DNA from: JBELMB01 sp042088665
Lineage (GTDB): Bacteria; Pseudomonadota; Alphaproteobacteria; Rhodobacterales; Rhodobacteraceae
Assembly (NCBI GenBank): GCA_042088665.1
Contig: JBELMB010000033.1
Location: 1 to 39,641, forward strand
Direction of reading: 5' to 3'
Length of the DNA: 39,641 nucleotides
Positions 16,015-23,946 of this stretch are shown piece by piece. Numbering within the stretch: position 1 is the stretch's first letter; every line of letters starts with the position of its first letter. The notes beneath the pieces are model-generated. The model saw only the letters and a program-made list of their open reading frames with translations. It made no database searches and was not told the origin of the DNA. The translations under genes and the position numbers were made by a program.

Positions 16015-17928
16015 TTGGGCAACGTACGCAACATCGCCTTTTGGGTCGTCCTCTTCCTGTTGATCCTGGCGCTTTTCAACCTGTTTTCGAACAACAACCC
16101 CACCACGTCGTCGAGCAAGGCAACTTACTCCGAATTCGTGCGTGCGGTGGAAACGCAGAACGTGGCCTCTGCGACGATCGACGGGGAAAAGGTGACCTAC
16201 CGCGGCACGGATGGCCGCAACTACACCACGATCAAGCCCCAGGATGCGGAGCTGACAGAGCTTTTGCTGAACAACAATGTCCCGGTCGAGGCCGAGGCGC
16301 AGGAGGAATCGACCTTCCAGGCGTTCCTGCTGTCGCTCTTGCCCTTCCTGTTGCTGATCGGTGTCTGGATCTATTTCATGAACCGCATGCAGGGCGGTGG
16401 CAAAGGCGGGGCGATGGGCTTTGGCAAGTCCAAGGCGAAGCTGTTGACCGAAAAGCATGGCCGCGTGACCTTTGACGACGTGGCAGGGATCGACGAAGCC
16501 AAGGAAGAACTCGAAGAGATCGTGGAATTCCTGCGCAACCCGCAGAAATTCTCTCGCCTTGGCGGCAAGATCCCCAAGGGCGCGCTGCTTGTTGGTCCTC
16601 CGGGCACCGGCAAGACACTGCTGGCGCGTGCGATTGCAGGCGAGGCGGGTGTGCCCTTCTTCACGATTTCCGGTTCCGACTTTGTCGAGATGTTCGTGGG
16701 TGTTGGCGCCAGCCGTGTGCGCGACATGTTCGAGCAGGCGAAAAAGAACGCGCCCTGTATCGTGTTCATCGACGAGATCGACGCCGTGGGCCGCGCCCGT
16801 GGCCAGGGCTATGGCGGTGGCAACGACGAACGCGAGCAGACGCTGAACCAGTTGCTGGTCGAGATGGACGGCTTTGAGGCGAACGAAGGTGTGATCATCG
16901 TCGCCGCCACCAACCGTCGCGACGTGCTTGACCCGGCGCTGCTGCGCCCGGGACGCTTTGACCGTCAGGTCACCGTGCCCAACCCGGACATCAAGGGCCG
17001 TGAAAAGATCCTTGGCGTGCATGCGCGCAAGACGCCGCTGGGCCCCGATGTGGATCTGCGGATCATTGCTCGCGGCACGCCCGGCTTCTCCGGTGCGGAT
17101 CTGGCGAACCTCGTGAACGAGGCGGCGCTGATGGCCGCGCGCGTGGGCCGTCGTTTCGTGACTATGGAGGATTTCGAGAACGCCAAGGACAAGGTCATGA
17201 TGGGCGCGGAACGGCGCAGCATGGTCCTGACCGAGGAGCAGAAGGAAAAAACCGCCTATCACGAAGCGGGCCACGCGGTCGTGGGCCTTAGCCTGCCGCA
17301 GTGTGACCCGGTCTACAAGGCAACGATCATTCCGCGCGGCGGTGCGCTTGGCATGGTGGTCTCCTTGCCGGAAATCGACCGCCTGAACTGGCACAAGTCG
17401 GAATGCGAGGAAAAGCTTGCCATGACCATGGCGGGCAAGGCGGCGGAAATCATCAAGTATGGTGAGGAGAACGTCTCGAACGGGCCGGCGGGCGACATCC
17501 AGCAGGCATCGGCTCTGGCGCGGGCGATGACGTTGCAATGGGGCATGTCCGACAAGGTCGGCAATATCGACTACCGCGAAGCGGCCGAGGGCTATACCGG
17601 CAACACCGCGGGTCTCTCCGTCTCTGCGAATACCAAGGAACTGATCGAAGACGAGGTGCGCCGGTTCATTCAGGACGCCTATGACCGCGCCTTCCAGATC
17701 CTGACCGACCGCCGCGACGACTGGGAGCGGCTCGCGCAGGGCTTGCTTGAGTATGAGACGCTAACGGGTGAAGAAATTCAGCGCGTCATGCGCGGGGAGC
17801 CGCCGCAGAGCGAAGACGATGATGGCGGCACCGGCGCTGTCGAGGACACGCCAAGCATCACGGCGATCCCGAAGACAAAGCCAAAGGCCAAGCCCTCTGG
17901 TGATCTGGAGCCGGAACCCTCGGCCTGA
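16015..17928 (+). CDS. ftsH: ATP-dependent zinc metalloprotease FtsH
   Basis: The 637-residue product is typical of FtsH. Two membrane helices (about 8-26 and 105-122) flank a periplasmic loop. The AAA+ module has Walker A GPPGTGKT near residue 194, Walker B IVFIDEID and the second region of homology ending LLRPGRFDRQ. The protease zinc motif HEAGH is near residue 416. The enzyme is a hexamer in the inner membrane that degrades short-lived or damaged proteins. The start is TTG at 16015, preceded by GAAGGAG, and gives the expected N-terminus MGNVRNIAFWV. The gene sits downstream of tilS with its own candidate promoter and ends at a strong terminator. The last 35 or so residues are a variable Pro/Lys-rich tail. 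Confidence 0.98.
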   Translation: MGNVRNIAFWVVLFLLILALFNLFSNNNPTTSSSKATYSEFVRAVETQNVASATIDGEKVTYRGTDGRNYTTIKPQDAELTELLLNNNVPVEAEAQEESTFQAFLLSLLPFLLLIGVWIYFMNRMQGGGKGGAMGFGKSKAKLLTEKHGRVTFDDVAGIDEAKEELEEIVEFLRNPQKFSRLGGKIPKGALLVGPPGTGKTLLARAIAGEAGVPFFTISGSDFVEMFVGVGASRVRDMFEQAKKNAPCIVFIDEIDAVGRARGQGYGGGNDEREQTLNQLLVEMDGFEANEGVIIVAATNRRDVLDPALLRPGRFDRQVTVPNPDIKGREKILGVHARKTPLGPDVDLRIIARGTPGFSGADLANLVNEAALMAARVGRRFVTMEDFENAKDKVMMGAERRSMVLTEEQKEKTAYHEAGHAVVGLSLPQCDPVYKATIIPRGGALGMVVSLPEIDRLNWHKSECEEKLAMTMAGKAAEIIKYGEENVSNGPAGDIQQASALARAMTLQWGMSDKVGNIDYREAAEGYTGNTAGLSVSANTKELIEDEVRRFIQDAYDRAFQILTDRRDDWERLAQGLLEYETLTGEEIQRVMRGEPPQSEDDDGGTGAVEDTPSITAIPKTKPKAKPSGDLEPEPSA

Positions 17929-17980
17929 CGCGGGGTGCGTCACGGCCTCGGGCCGCGCGCTGACATGGTGACAAGACGAG

Positions 17981-18012
17981 AAACCCGCCTCTTGATGGCG
18001 GGTTTTTCTTTT
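17981..18012 (+). terminator. Rho-independent terminator after ftsH
   Basis: A 9-bp stem pairs AAACCCGCC (17981-17989) with GGCGGGTTT (17997-18005) across a 7-nt loop and runs into TTTTTCTTTT. This is a textbook intrinsic terminator closing the tolB-to-ftsH run. Confidence 0.9.
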
Positions 18013-18179
18013 GCTGCCTGCGGTCCTCATCCTGTGGCCAGCGAGGACGCACCTTGATCAACCAAGGGGCAAATGGGGCCGGGCGCGCGTGAATTTCCCT
18101 GCGCATGGTCGCCCCCTGTGGCCTTGTGCCGTTGCGCCGGGTTAGAACCGGGCCACAGACCGCTGCACGGAGAGCCGCC

Positions 18180-18785
18180 ATGCCCGCCCTGATTGCCACC
18201 GAGTACACCGCCACCATCACGTGGTTGGGAGTCGTCAGCACCACCCAACGCACGGCGCTGATCGCTGAGCCGCTTGAGGCCATGGACCTGACCTTTGCCG
18301 GGATATCAGGGTCCGTGCACAGCGGCGCAACGCGGGCGTCCTGCTCGCGCGTCACTGCGCAATACCCTCAGGGCACCGAGATCCGCAACGAACGGCAGCT
18401 CAGCATCGTAAGCGCCGAGGAACTGGACCTGATCGCAAGGGACATGGGCATCGACGCGGTGGATCCCGCGCGGCTCGGGGCCTCGGTCGTGGTGCGGGGA
18501 TTGCCGGATTTCAGTTTTCTGCCGCCCTCCGCGCGCCTTCAGGGGCCGTCGGGGGCGACGCTTTGCGTGGACATGCAGAACCGGCCCTGCCAGTTCCCGG
18601 CCAAAAGCCTCGCCACCGTGCATGCAGAGGCTGCAAAAGGGTTCAAGCGCGCCGCGGAAGGGCGCCGGGGCGTGACCGCTCTGGTGGCCAGCGAGGGGCG
18701 GCTGTCACTGGGTGACACCCTGCGGCTGCATATTCCCGACCAACGGGCGTGGCAGCCCGATGGACGGGGCAGTCTGGTACTCTGA
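18180..18785 (+). CDS. MOSC-domain protein
   Basis: This 201-residue protein resembles MOSC domains (molybdenum cofactor sulfurase C-terminal type). The pattern includes RQLSIVSAEELDLIARD, a conserved LGASVVVRGLPDF strand and the terminal QNRPC, whose Cys can carry sulfur. Bacterial stand-alone MOSC proteins are thought to handle sulfur for molybdenum or other metal centres, and some (YiiM, YcbX) reduce hydroxylated bases. No molybdoenzyme gene is nearby. The start at 18180 has GGAGAG upstream. The gene converges on the periplasmic sensor gene. The exact role is unknown. Confidence 0.85.
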   Translation: MPALIATEYTATITWLGVVSTTQRTALIAEPLEAMDLTFAGISGSVHSGATRASCSRVTAQYPQGTEIRNERQLSIVSAEELDLIARDMGIDAVDPARLGASVVVRGLPDFSFLPPSARLQGPSGATLCVDMQNRPCQFPAKSLATVHAEAAKGFKRAAEGRRGVTALVASEGRLSLGDTLRLHIPDQRAWQPDGRGSLVL

Positions 18786-18842
18786 AGATCTGGAGTTGTG
18801 ATCCGCTCGGGGCGGGGAAAGGCGACAGGGGCCTGAACAGCC

Positions 18843-19373
18843 TCAGTCGCGGTCTTTCGGGGGCTTGCGGTCCTTGTCGTCACGCTTGAGACGGCGGGTG
18901 GCGCGCGACAGTTCTGCCTCGAGCCGATCGGCATAGGCGGCGCGTTCTTCGGCAGACATTTCCGCGATATAAGCGCCCAGCAAGGCCTGTCCGCGTGCAC
19001 GCAGCTCTGCCCCGTGGTCGGCCTGACGCACCAGAGCGGCCTCCAGCGCGTCACTGTCGTACGGGCTGCTGCGCAGGACCGACAAAGCCTCCTGGTAGCC
19101 GGCAAAGATATCGTCGCGCAGGGCGCGCATCTCTTGCCGGTCGCGCATCACGTCGCGCCGCAACTGGCGTCGAAGATCCCGTCTCTGGTCTTCTTCGAGG
19201 GCGCGGGTGTAGGGCAGGGCCGGGTCCTGATTGCTCGAGCCGCGTCCGCCCCCCGGTGGTCCCGGAGGGCCGTTCACGGCAATGCCCGCCACCACGCCCA
19301 CCACCAACAGGTTCAGCGCCAGCGAAACAAAGAGCAGGATCCGCATGCCGCGGGAGGTCGTGAGTTCGCCCAT
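18843..19373 (-). CDS. Periplasmic heavy-metal-sensor-like protein (CnrX/CpxP/Spy type)
   Basis: The product is 176 residues. One N-terminal membrane helix (about 10-32) anchors it, with a Gly/Pro-rich stretch after it. The rest is a long charged alpha-helical region dominated by Arg, Glu and Asp (RRDLRRQLRRDVMRDRQEMR), the helical-hairpin character of the CnrX/ZraP/CpxP/Spy group. Metal-binding His and Cys are scarce, so metal sensing is doubtful; envelope-stress sensing or chaperoning is as likely. It is the last gene of a minus-strand set, 3 bp after a membrane protein that follows an ECF sigma factor, an arrangement reminiscent of cnrYXH. I infer that it modulates the anti-sigma factor. 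Confidence 0.75.
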   Translation of the reverse strand: MGELTTSRGMRILLFVSLALNLLVVGVVAGIAVNGPPGPPGGGRGSSNQDPALPYTRALEEDQRRDLRRQLRRDVMRDRQEMRALRDDIFAGYQEALSVLRSSPYDSDALEAALVRQADHGAELRARGQALLGAYIAEMSAEERAAYADRLEAELSRATRRLKRDDKDRKPPKDRD

Positions 19374-19376
19374 GGT

Positions 19377-19856
19377 TTATCCTTCCATCAGCGCGACGCC
19401 GAACCCGCCCAGCGGATCAAGGCTTTCGAGCGCCACGCTCGTGCCCCAGAGCGCCTCAAGGCTGGACGGCGGGCTGACCCCGATCCAGACACCGGCGGCG
19501 CAGGTCGCGGCGAGACCGGCGAGCCCGGGCCAGCCGCCAAGCGCCTGTCGCAATTGTTCGATCAGTCCCGGGCGCACTTCGGGTTCGCGTCGGGGGGCCA
19601 CAGGCATTTCGGCGATCGCCTCTGCCGTCAGCCGCGCCATGAAATCGTCAGAGGGCGCAGGCGTTTCGGCCCGGGCCGCGTCTAGGAACGCGTCCAGATC
19701 AATGGCGAGGCTCAGGTCGCCCCCGGCCAGCGGGTCGGCACGGTCCCCCGTGACGGCACGGTCCCCCGTGCCAGCATGGTCCCCCGCGTCAGCATGGTCC
19801 CCCGTGTCAGCATGGTCCCCTGTGTCACCGGGGCGCTTGTCTCTTGGGTCAGTCAT
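19377..19856 (-). CDS. Candidate membrane anti-sigma factor with 18-bp repeat array
   Basis: This 159-residue protein overlaps the ECF sigma gene by 8 bp and so is translationally coupled to it, the usual place for an anti-sigma factor. The N-terminus is a tandem hexapeptide array of the form TGDHAD/TGDRAD (about residues 11-42). A conserved-looking block follows (LDAFLDAARAETPAPSDDFM) that may contact sigma. One hydrophobic segment near residues 113-131 (GLAGLAATCAAGVWIGV) could span the membrane. I see no zinc anti-sigma HxxxCxxC motif. The start at 19856 is chosen for the overlap; an in-frame ATG at 19865 is also possible. The role is inferred from context. Confidence 0.65.
   Translation of the reverse strand: MTDPRDKRPGDTGDHADTGDHADAGDHAGTGDRAVTGDRADPLAGGDLSLAIDLDAFLDAARAETPAPSDDFMARLTAEAIAEMPVAPRREPEVRPGLIEQLRQALGGWPGLAGLAATCAAGVWIGVSPPSSLEALWGTSVALESLDPLGGFGVALMEG
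19734..19823. repeat. Five 18-bp tandem repeats inside the anti-sigma candidate
   Basis: Five consecutive 18-bp units, each resembling GTCAGCATGGTCCCCCGT on the plus strand, encode His/Arg/Asp hexapeptides on the minus strand. Differences between units are mostly single bases, which points to recent slippage or unequal exchange. Because 18 is a multiple of three, copy-number change would keep the reading frame. Confidence 0.85.
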
Positions 19857-20436
19857 CGTCTTCATACCCCAGTTCGGCACGGCGCCCGGCGAGGAGCGCC
19901 TCCAGTGCCCGCTTGCCCCGCGCGGTCAAACTTTCTACCGCGCGCGCGCCAATGTCCATGATCTGCGCAATCTCCGGGTTCGAGAGCCCGTCGAGGTGGC
20001 GCAGCACAACCGCCTGCTTTTGTCGTTCCGGCAACTGGTTCAGAGCGGTCTGCAACGCGTCTGCCCGTGCCGATTGTTGTATCCGTTCCGCCGCCGAAGG
20101 TGCCTCGTCGGCGATCTCCGGCACGGCATCTATGTCGGGACCGGTGCGGCGTTTGCGCATCCGGTCGATACACAGGTTGGCCGTCACCCGGTACAGCCAG
20201 GTGGTCACCTTGGCCTCTCCGGTGCGCCAGTCGGGCGCCACGCGCCAGAGCCGCAAGAGCGCCTCCTGTGTCACGTCTTCTGCCTCGGCCCGGTCTCCGC
20301 CCAGCAACCGATAGGCATGCGCCAGCACCCTTGGCGCCAGTCGCGCTGTCAGTGCCCGCGCCGCGGCGGCGTCGCCGGTGGCATAGGCCGCCAGCAGGTC
20401 TTCGTCGGCGCGTTCCGTCATGGCGTCATAGGGCAT
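19849..20436 (-). CDS. ECF-type RNA polymerase sigma factor
   Basis: The 195-residue product has region 2 at about residues 20-90 (AYRLLGGDRAEAEDVTQEALLRLW, shown by the core DVTQEALLRLW and the WLYRVTANLCIDRMRKRR helix). Region 4 spans about 125-180, with LPERQKQAVVLRHLDGLSNPEIAQIM. It belongs to the extracytoplasmic-function group that directs polymerase to stress promoters. The start could be at 20436 or at an in-frame ATG at 20421 (MTERADEDLL). The anti-sigma candidate overlaps its end and a periplasmic sensor follows. The EF-hand gene upstream on the same strand is separated by two hairpins and is a possible target gene. Confidence 0.93.
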   Translation of the reverse strand: MPYDAMTERADEDLLAAYATGDAAAARALTARLAPRVLAHAYRLLGGDRAEAEDVTQEALLRLWRVAPDWRTGEAKVTTWLYRVTANLCIDRMRKRRTGPDIDAVPEIADEAPSAAERIQQSARADALQTALNQLPERQKQAVVLRHLDGLSNPEIAQIMDIGARAVESLTARGKRALEALLAGRRAELGYEDDD

Positions 20437-20484
20437 CCAGGCTCAATGTCCTTTGCGCTAACCGCTTTGTGCGCTCAGTGCAAC

Positions 20485-20540
20485 GCTCCGGGCCAGGGAG
20501 AGGAGGCCCGGAGCAGGGCGGGGTCGTCAGGTGACCCCGC
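20485..20540. terminator. Two successive hairpins between EF-hand and sigma genes
   Basis: The first hairpin (20518-20540) has arms GCGGGGTC and GACCCCGC; the second (20485-20514) has perfect 10-bp arms GCTCCGGGCC and GGCCCGGAGC. Both lie after the minus-strand EF-hand gene and before the sigma gene. No long T tract follows, so they may be weak terminators or transcript stabilisers. Confidence 0.55.
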
Positions 20541-20547
20541 GGTGGGC

Positions 20548-21075
20548 TCAGTTCTTCCAGAAACCGCGGCCGTGGCCCCGGCCTCCGCGCTCTTTCATGT
20601 TGGCGCGGGCTTCTTCCATCTCTTCCTTGCTGATGGCACCGTCTTCGTCGGTGTCGACGCGGTCGAGCATCCGGGCGAACATGTCCTGCGGACCCCGCTC
20701 GGAGAGTTCTTCGAGGCTGAGCAGCCCGTCGTCATTGGGATCCAGCCGCCCGATCATGCGCTCGGTGCGGTTGGCGCGGCGGTCATTTTCGCGGGCTTCG
20801 CGCTGTGCCGCGGCAAAGGTCTGGATTTCCTCGGCGCTCAGCAGGCCGTCGCCATCGGCATCGGTTTCGGCAAACCGCGCGGCTGCGGCGGCATCCACTT
20901 CTTCCTGTGTGATCTTGCCGTCGCCGTTCGCATCGGTGCGCTCGAACATTTCTTCCATCATCGCGCCGCGCTGGCCACCGCCGCGCTGACCCTTGTCACC
21001 GTGTGCCAGAGCCACGCTTGCGGTTCCCATCAAGACAACCAGTGCGCCCGAGATCCAAAGTGCTTTCGTGTTCAT
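20548..21075 (-). CDS. Secreted calcium-binding protein with four EF-hands
   Basis: This 175-residue protein has a signal peptide (MNTKALWISGALVVLMGTA, cleavage near ALA at residue 24) and is predicted to be periplasmic. Four EF-hand loops are intact at the calcium-coordinating positions: DANGDGKITQEE, DADGDGLLSAEE, DPNDDGLLSLEE and DTDEDGAISKEE. The rest is rich in Arg, Gly and Glu, including RGGRGHGRGFWKN at the end. It probably buffers or senses calcium outside the cytoplasm. It lies upstream of the ECF sigma cassette on the same strand and may share its regulation. I know of no enzymatic function. Confidence 0.85.
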   Translation of the reverse strand: MNTKALWISGALVVLMGTASVALAHGDKGQRGGGQRGAMMEEMFERTDANGDGKITQEEVDAAAAARFAETDADGDGLLSAEEIQTFAAAQREARENDRRANRTERMIGRLDPNDDGLLSLEELSERGPQDMFARMLDRVDTDEDGAISKEEMEEARANMKERGGRGHGRGFWKN

Positions 21076-21207
21076 GATCGTGCCTTTCCATCGTTGTGTT
21101 CGGTCCTGTCTGATCCGCCCTATCCCGGGCGTCTCTGCAGGCTTTCACGGCTGGGCCCGGAACTTCCGTCGCAGGTTTTGCAACTTTTTTTCAAAGCCCC
21201 CCGACGG

Positions 21208-21254
21208 GGCGTGTCACGCCTTGGGCAAAGCCTGCGCGCGCTCTGTGACACGCC
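21208..21254. promoter_or_regulatory. Inverted repeat in the EF-hand/DUF983 intergenic region
   Basis: GGCGTGTCAC (21208-21217) and GTGACACGCC (21245-21254) are perfect inverted 10-bp arms 27 bp apart. The left arm is also part of a self-complementary 13-mer, GGCGTGTCACGCC. It lies between two divergently transcribed genes and could be an operator pair or a cruciform. The rest of the 255-bp gap holds a T-rich run near 21184 and no gene. Confidence 0.45.
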
Positions 21255-21330
21255 GACGCAAGGACACTTTGCAGACTATGCGTTTTTTCCGCCCGACCAC
21301 ATCTTGGGCGCGGGGTAAGGCGAGGGCGAC

Positions 21331-21747
21331 ATGTCGACTGAGATTGAGGAATCGCAGGAGGGTTCAATTTGGCCCATCTTGTGGAAAGGATGGCGCAGGC
21401 GCTGTCCGAAATGCGGTACGGGGCCGCTGATGTCCGGTTATCTGACGGTGCGGGAACGCTGTGCCGTCTGCCGTGAGGATCTGCACCATCACCGCGCCGA
21501 CGATGGCCCCGCCTATCTGACGATCCTGATCGTCGGGCATCTCATGGCGCCCTTGTTGCTTGTGGTCTTTACCACGTGGCGGCCGGACCCTCTGGTGCTC
21601 TTCACGATCTTTGCGGTTGGCTGTGTCGCGCTCTCGCTCTATCTCTTGCCTAGATTGAAAGGGGTGATCGTGGCGTTTCAATGGGCCCGGGGCATGCACG
21701 GGTTTGGTGCTCCGCCGGAGCCGGAGACCGCGCGCCCACCTCGCTGA
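21331..21747 (+). CDS. DUF983 family membrane protein
   Basis: This 138-residue protein shows the DUF983 layout. An N-terminal zinc-ribbon-like pair of CxxC sites (CPKCGTG and CAVCRED) is followed by a His/Asp-rich loop (HHHRADDGPAYLTI) and two membrane helices. The family is common in alphaproteobacteria and its function is not established; a metal-related membrane role has been suggested by the Cys motifs. It is followed by a NUDIX gene after 13 bp and is probably co-transcribed with it. Confidence 0.88.
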   Translation: MSTEIEESQEGSIWPILWKGWRRRCPKCGTGPLMSGYLTVRERCAVCREDLHHHRADDGPAYLTILIVGHLMAPLLLVVFTTWRPDPLVLFTIFAVGCVALSLYLLPRLKGVIVAFQWARGMHGFGAPPEPETARPPR

Positions 21748-21760
21748 AAGAGGGCACCGC

Positions 21761-22471
21761 ATGGTGGACGCCACCACACAGATCGACAAGACCGCCATTC
21801 GTGACGCCGCCACCGTGATCGTGCTGCGTGACCGCACGACCCGTCCGCGGGTTCTGATGGGGCAGCGTGGGGCCAAGGCCGCCTTCATGCCCAACAAGTT
21901 CGTCTTTCCCGGCGGGGCGGTGGACCCGGATGATGCGCATGTGCCGCTGGCCCGTCCACTTTCGCCGATCTGCGCCGCGCGCCTCGCAGAGGAGTCCGAG
22001 GCCCATTTGCCCCGCGCGCTTGCTGCCGCTGCCGTGCGCGAGTTGTGGGAAGAAACCGGGCAGATCCTTGGCGTTCCAGCGCCATGGCCCGGTGCCGTGC
22101 CCGAAGGGTGGCTGGATTTTGCCGGGTCCGGCCACCGACCTTCGGCGGATGCGCTGCAGTTCGTGTTTCGCGCCATCACGCCACCGGGTCGGCCACGGCG
22201 CTTTGATGCGCGCTTTTTCTTGCTGGATGCCGAGGCGCTGGAGTCCGATCCCGACGACTTTGCCCATGCGGCCGATGAGCTGTCGCATCTGCAATGGGTC
22301 GCCGTGGACGACGTGCGGAACTACGATCTGCCCTTCATCACCGAAGTGGTGTTGGCCGAAGTGGCCGCGCGCGCCGCGGATGATTCGCCTCCGACCTCGG
22401 TGCCGTTCTTCCGAAATGATGACGAAGAGAGCCTGTTTTTGCGGTTGCGCGGGGCGCCCCTTCCGGACTGA
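21761..22471 (+). CDS. NUDIX hydrolase
   Basis: This 236-residue protein carries a NUDIX fold. The box is split: GGAVDPDD lies near residues 48-55, and after an insert of about 35 residues comes RELWEETGQILG, with the metal-binding REx2EExG core. Long-insert NUDIX proteins of this shape are often coenzyme A or nucleoside diphosphate pyrophosphatases, such as the mammalian NUDT8/NUDT19 relatives. The exact substrate cannot be told here. The start at 21761 follows AGAGGGCACC. It forms a probable operon with the DUF983 gene. Confidence 0.88.
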   Translation: MVDATTQIDKTAIRDAATVIVLRDRTTRPRVLMGQRGAKAAFMPNKFVFPGGAVDPDDAHVPLARPLSPICAARLAEESEAHLPRALAAAAVRELWEETGQILGVPAPWPGAVPEGWLDFAGSGHRPSADALQFVFRAITPPGRPRRFDARFFLLDAEALESDPDDFAHAADELSHLQWVAVDDVRNYDLPFITEVVLAEVAARAADDSPPTSVPFFRNDDEESLFLRLRGAPLPD

Positions 22472-22535
22472 CCGGACTGACGGCAGGGTGCGGCGCTGGA
22501 CCCGGTCTGGTCGGGCGCGGCGGCGCGATGCGGCT

Positions 22536-22928
22536 TTAGATCAGCCCCTGCCAGAAGAGCACGCCCACCACCAGAGCAAAGAAGCCAATCAGGTTGAACA
22601 AGAGCCCGGCACGCCAGCTCAATCGCTGCGTGATGCGCCGCTCCTTCAAGGTCGGTCCCGTCAGGAAGCCGCGCACCCGGCGTTCGGCGCGTGCCATGGC
22701 GCGCCGGTCGATCTGGCGGGCGAGTCTGGGGTTGCCGGACAGGTGGTTGGCCTGCGCCAGATCCATGATGTCCTTGCGCACGGGTTTGGGCAATTCGCGC
22801 CGAACGCGGTGGACCTGCTGGTCCAACGACCGGCGTTTCAAACCCAGTCTGCGCGCCATCAGGCGTTCCATTCTGGAGACCCGCAGGGCCATCTCTTGAT
22901 CCACATGCATCCCCGAAGGATAGCGCAT
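22536..22928 (-). CDS. Small basic protein with C-terminal membrane anchor
   Basis: This protein of about 130 residues is rich in Arg and Leu (RMERLMARRLGLKRRSLDQQ) and ends with one hydrophobic helix (LLFNLIGFFALVVGVLFW), so it looks like a tail-anchored inner-membrane protein with a helical cytoplasmic part. I do not recognise a family. The start is uncertain: 22928 (MRYPSG) and 22910 (MHVDQE) are both reasonable. An extension to 23033 would approach the divergent hydrolase gene and has less typical composition. No function is proposed. Confidence 0.65.
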   Translation of the reverse strand: MRYPSGMHVDQEMALRVSRMERLMARRLGLKRRSLDQQVHRVRRELPKPVRKDIMDLAQANHLSGNPRLARQIDRRAMARAERRVRGFLTGPTLKERRITQRLSWRAGLLFNLIGFFALVVGVLFWQGLI

Positions 22929-23061
22929 GCCCCATTTCCGCCTCAATTCGAGAGATGTCACCAATGCGTTCTCGAAATCGCAACAATACAGTGCCACGCG
23001 GGGTCCGCAGGGGAGGGCAAAGGCACTGGCCACAGGGCGTCCGGCATCGTATCACGATGCC

Positions 23062-23832
23062 ATGTTGAACACGCTGACCCATGGCGCGCCCGGCGGGACG
23101 CCGCTTCTGATCGTGCACGGTCTCTTTGGGTCCGGTCGCAACTGGGGGGTGATCGCGCGCCGCCTGTCAGAGCAATACCATGTCCTCACGCCAGACATGC
23201 GCAACCACGGCGACAGTCCGCGGACCCAGACGCACAGCTATCCCGACCTTGCGGCAGATCTCGCAGAGGTGATCGACGCGCACGGTGGTCGCGCGCATGT
23301 GATCGGTCATTCCATGGGGGGCAAGGCGGCCATGGTGCTGGCGATGCAGGCGCCGGAAAAGCTGGCGTCGCTCGTGGTGGCGGATATCGCACCGGTCGCC
23401 TACGGCCACAGCCAGATGCCCTTCATCGAGGCGATGCGCGCCGTCGACCTGTCCAAAGTGATCAAGCGTTCGGACGCGGTCGCGCAACTGGCCATGCATG
23501 TCGAAGACCCGGCGTTGCAAAGCTTCTTCACCCAGTCGCTCGACCTGCAGGCCAAACGCTGGAAAATCAACCTCGACACGCTTGCGGAGGAAATGCCAAA
23601 GATCCTCGGCTTCCCCGAAGATCTGCCCGGCAGTTACGCCGGACCGACGCTGTTCCTGTCCGGAGGGCAGTCCGACTATGTGCTGCCGGACCACCGCGAC
23701 GCAATTCGCGCTCGGTTTCCCAAGGCGCGGTTTGCCCGGATGCCCAACGCCGGGCATTGGCTGCACGCCGATGACCCACGCGGGTTCGAAGCCTCGGTTC
23801 GGGCGTTCGTGGGGCATGTGGACGGCGTCTGA
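23062..23832 (+). CDS. Alpha/beta hydrolase (YbfF-like esterase)
   Basis: The product is 256 residues with a complete alpha/beta hydrolase core. The oxyanion segment is IVHGLFGSGRNW, the nucleophile elbow is GHSMGG, and the catalytic His is in NAGHWLHADDP near the C-terminus. The motif DMRNHGDSP is typical of the YbfF and abhydrolase-11 group, which cleave short-chain acyl esters or thioesters. The start at 23062 matches the family N-terminus (LNTLTHG). It is divergent from the small membrane protein gene and followed by about 250 bp without a gene. The natural substrate is unknown. Confidence 0.9.
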   Translation: MLNTLTHGAPGGTPLLIVHGLFGSGRNWGVIARRLSEQYHVLTPDMRNHGDSPRTQTHSYPDLAADLAEVIDAHGGRAHVIGHSMGGKAAMVLAMQAPEKLASLVVADIAPVAYGHSQMPFIEAMRAVDLSKVIKRSDAVAQLAMHVEDPALQSFFTQSLDLQAKRWKINLDTLAEEMPKILGFPEDLPGSYAGPTLFLSGGQSDYVLPDHRDAIRARFPKARFARMPNAGHWLHADDPRGFEASVRAFVGHVDGV

Positions 23833-23946
23833 CCCGCGTTCCACCGGGCGGATCCTTTGCGCGTTGCCTGACGGTTGCGAATTTCGCCGCACCGGCGCAG
23901 GCGCCCTGGCGGGGACAAGACCCTGTCCGCTTGTGCCCGATTGCGT

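Noticed and set aside
15955..17538. 527-codon minus-strand frame opposite ftsH
   Set aside because: The plus strand encodes complete FtsH with all motifs. The antisense product has no recognisable domain and repetitive His/Arg content.
20485..20540. Small RNA gene between EF-hand and sigma genes
   Set aside because: Two hairpins exist, but there is no clear promoter or U-tract; a terminator or stabiliser is simpler.
21867..23774. 635-codon plus-strand frame spanning the NUDIX gene and hydrolase region
   Set aside because: It overlaps two recognised genes in other frames and the opposite-strand small membrane protein, and its product lacks any motif.
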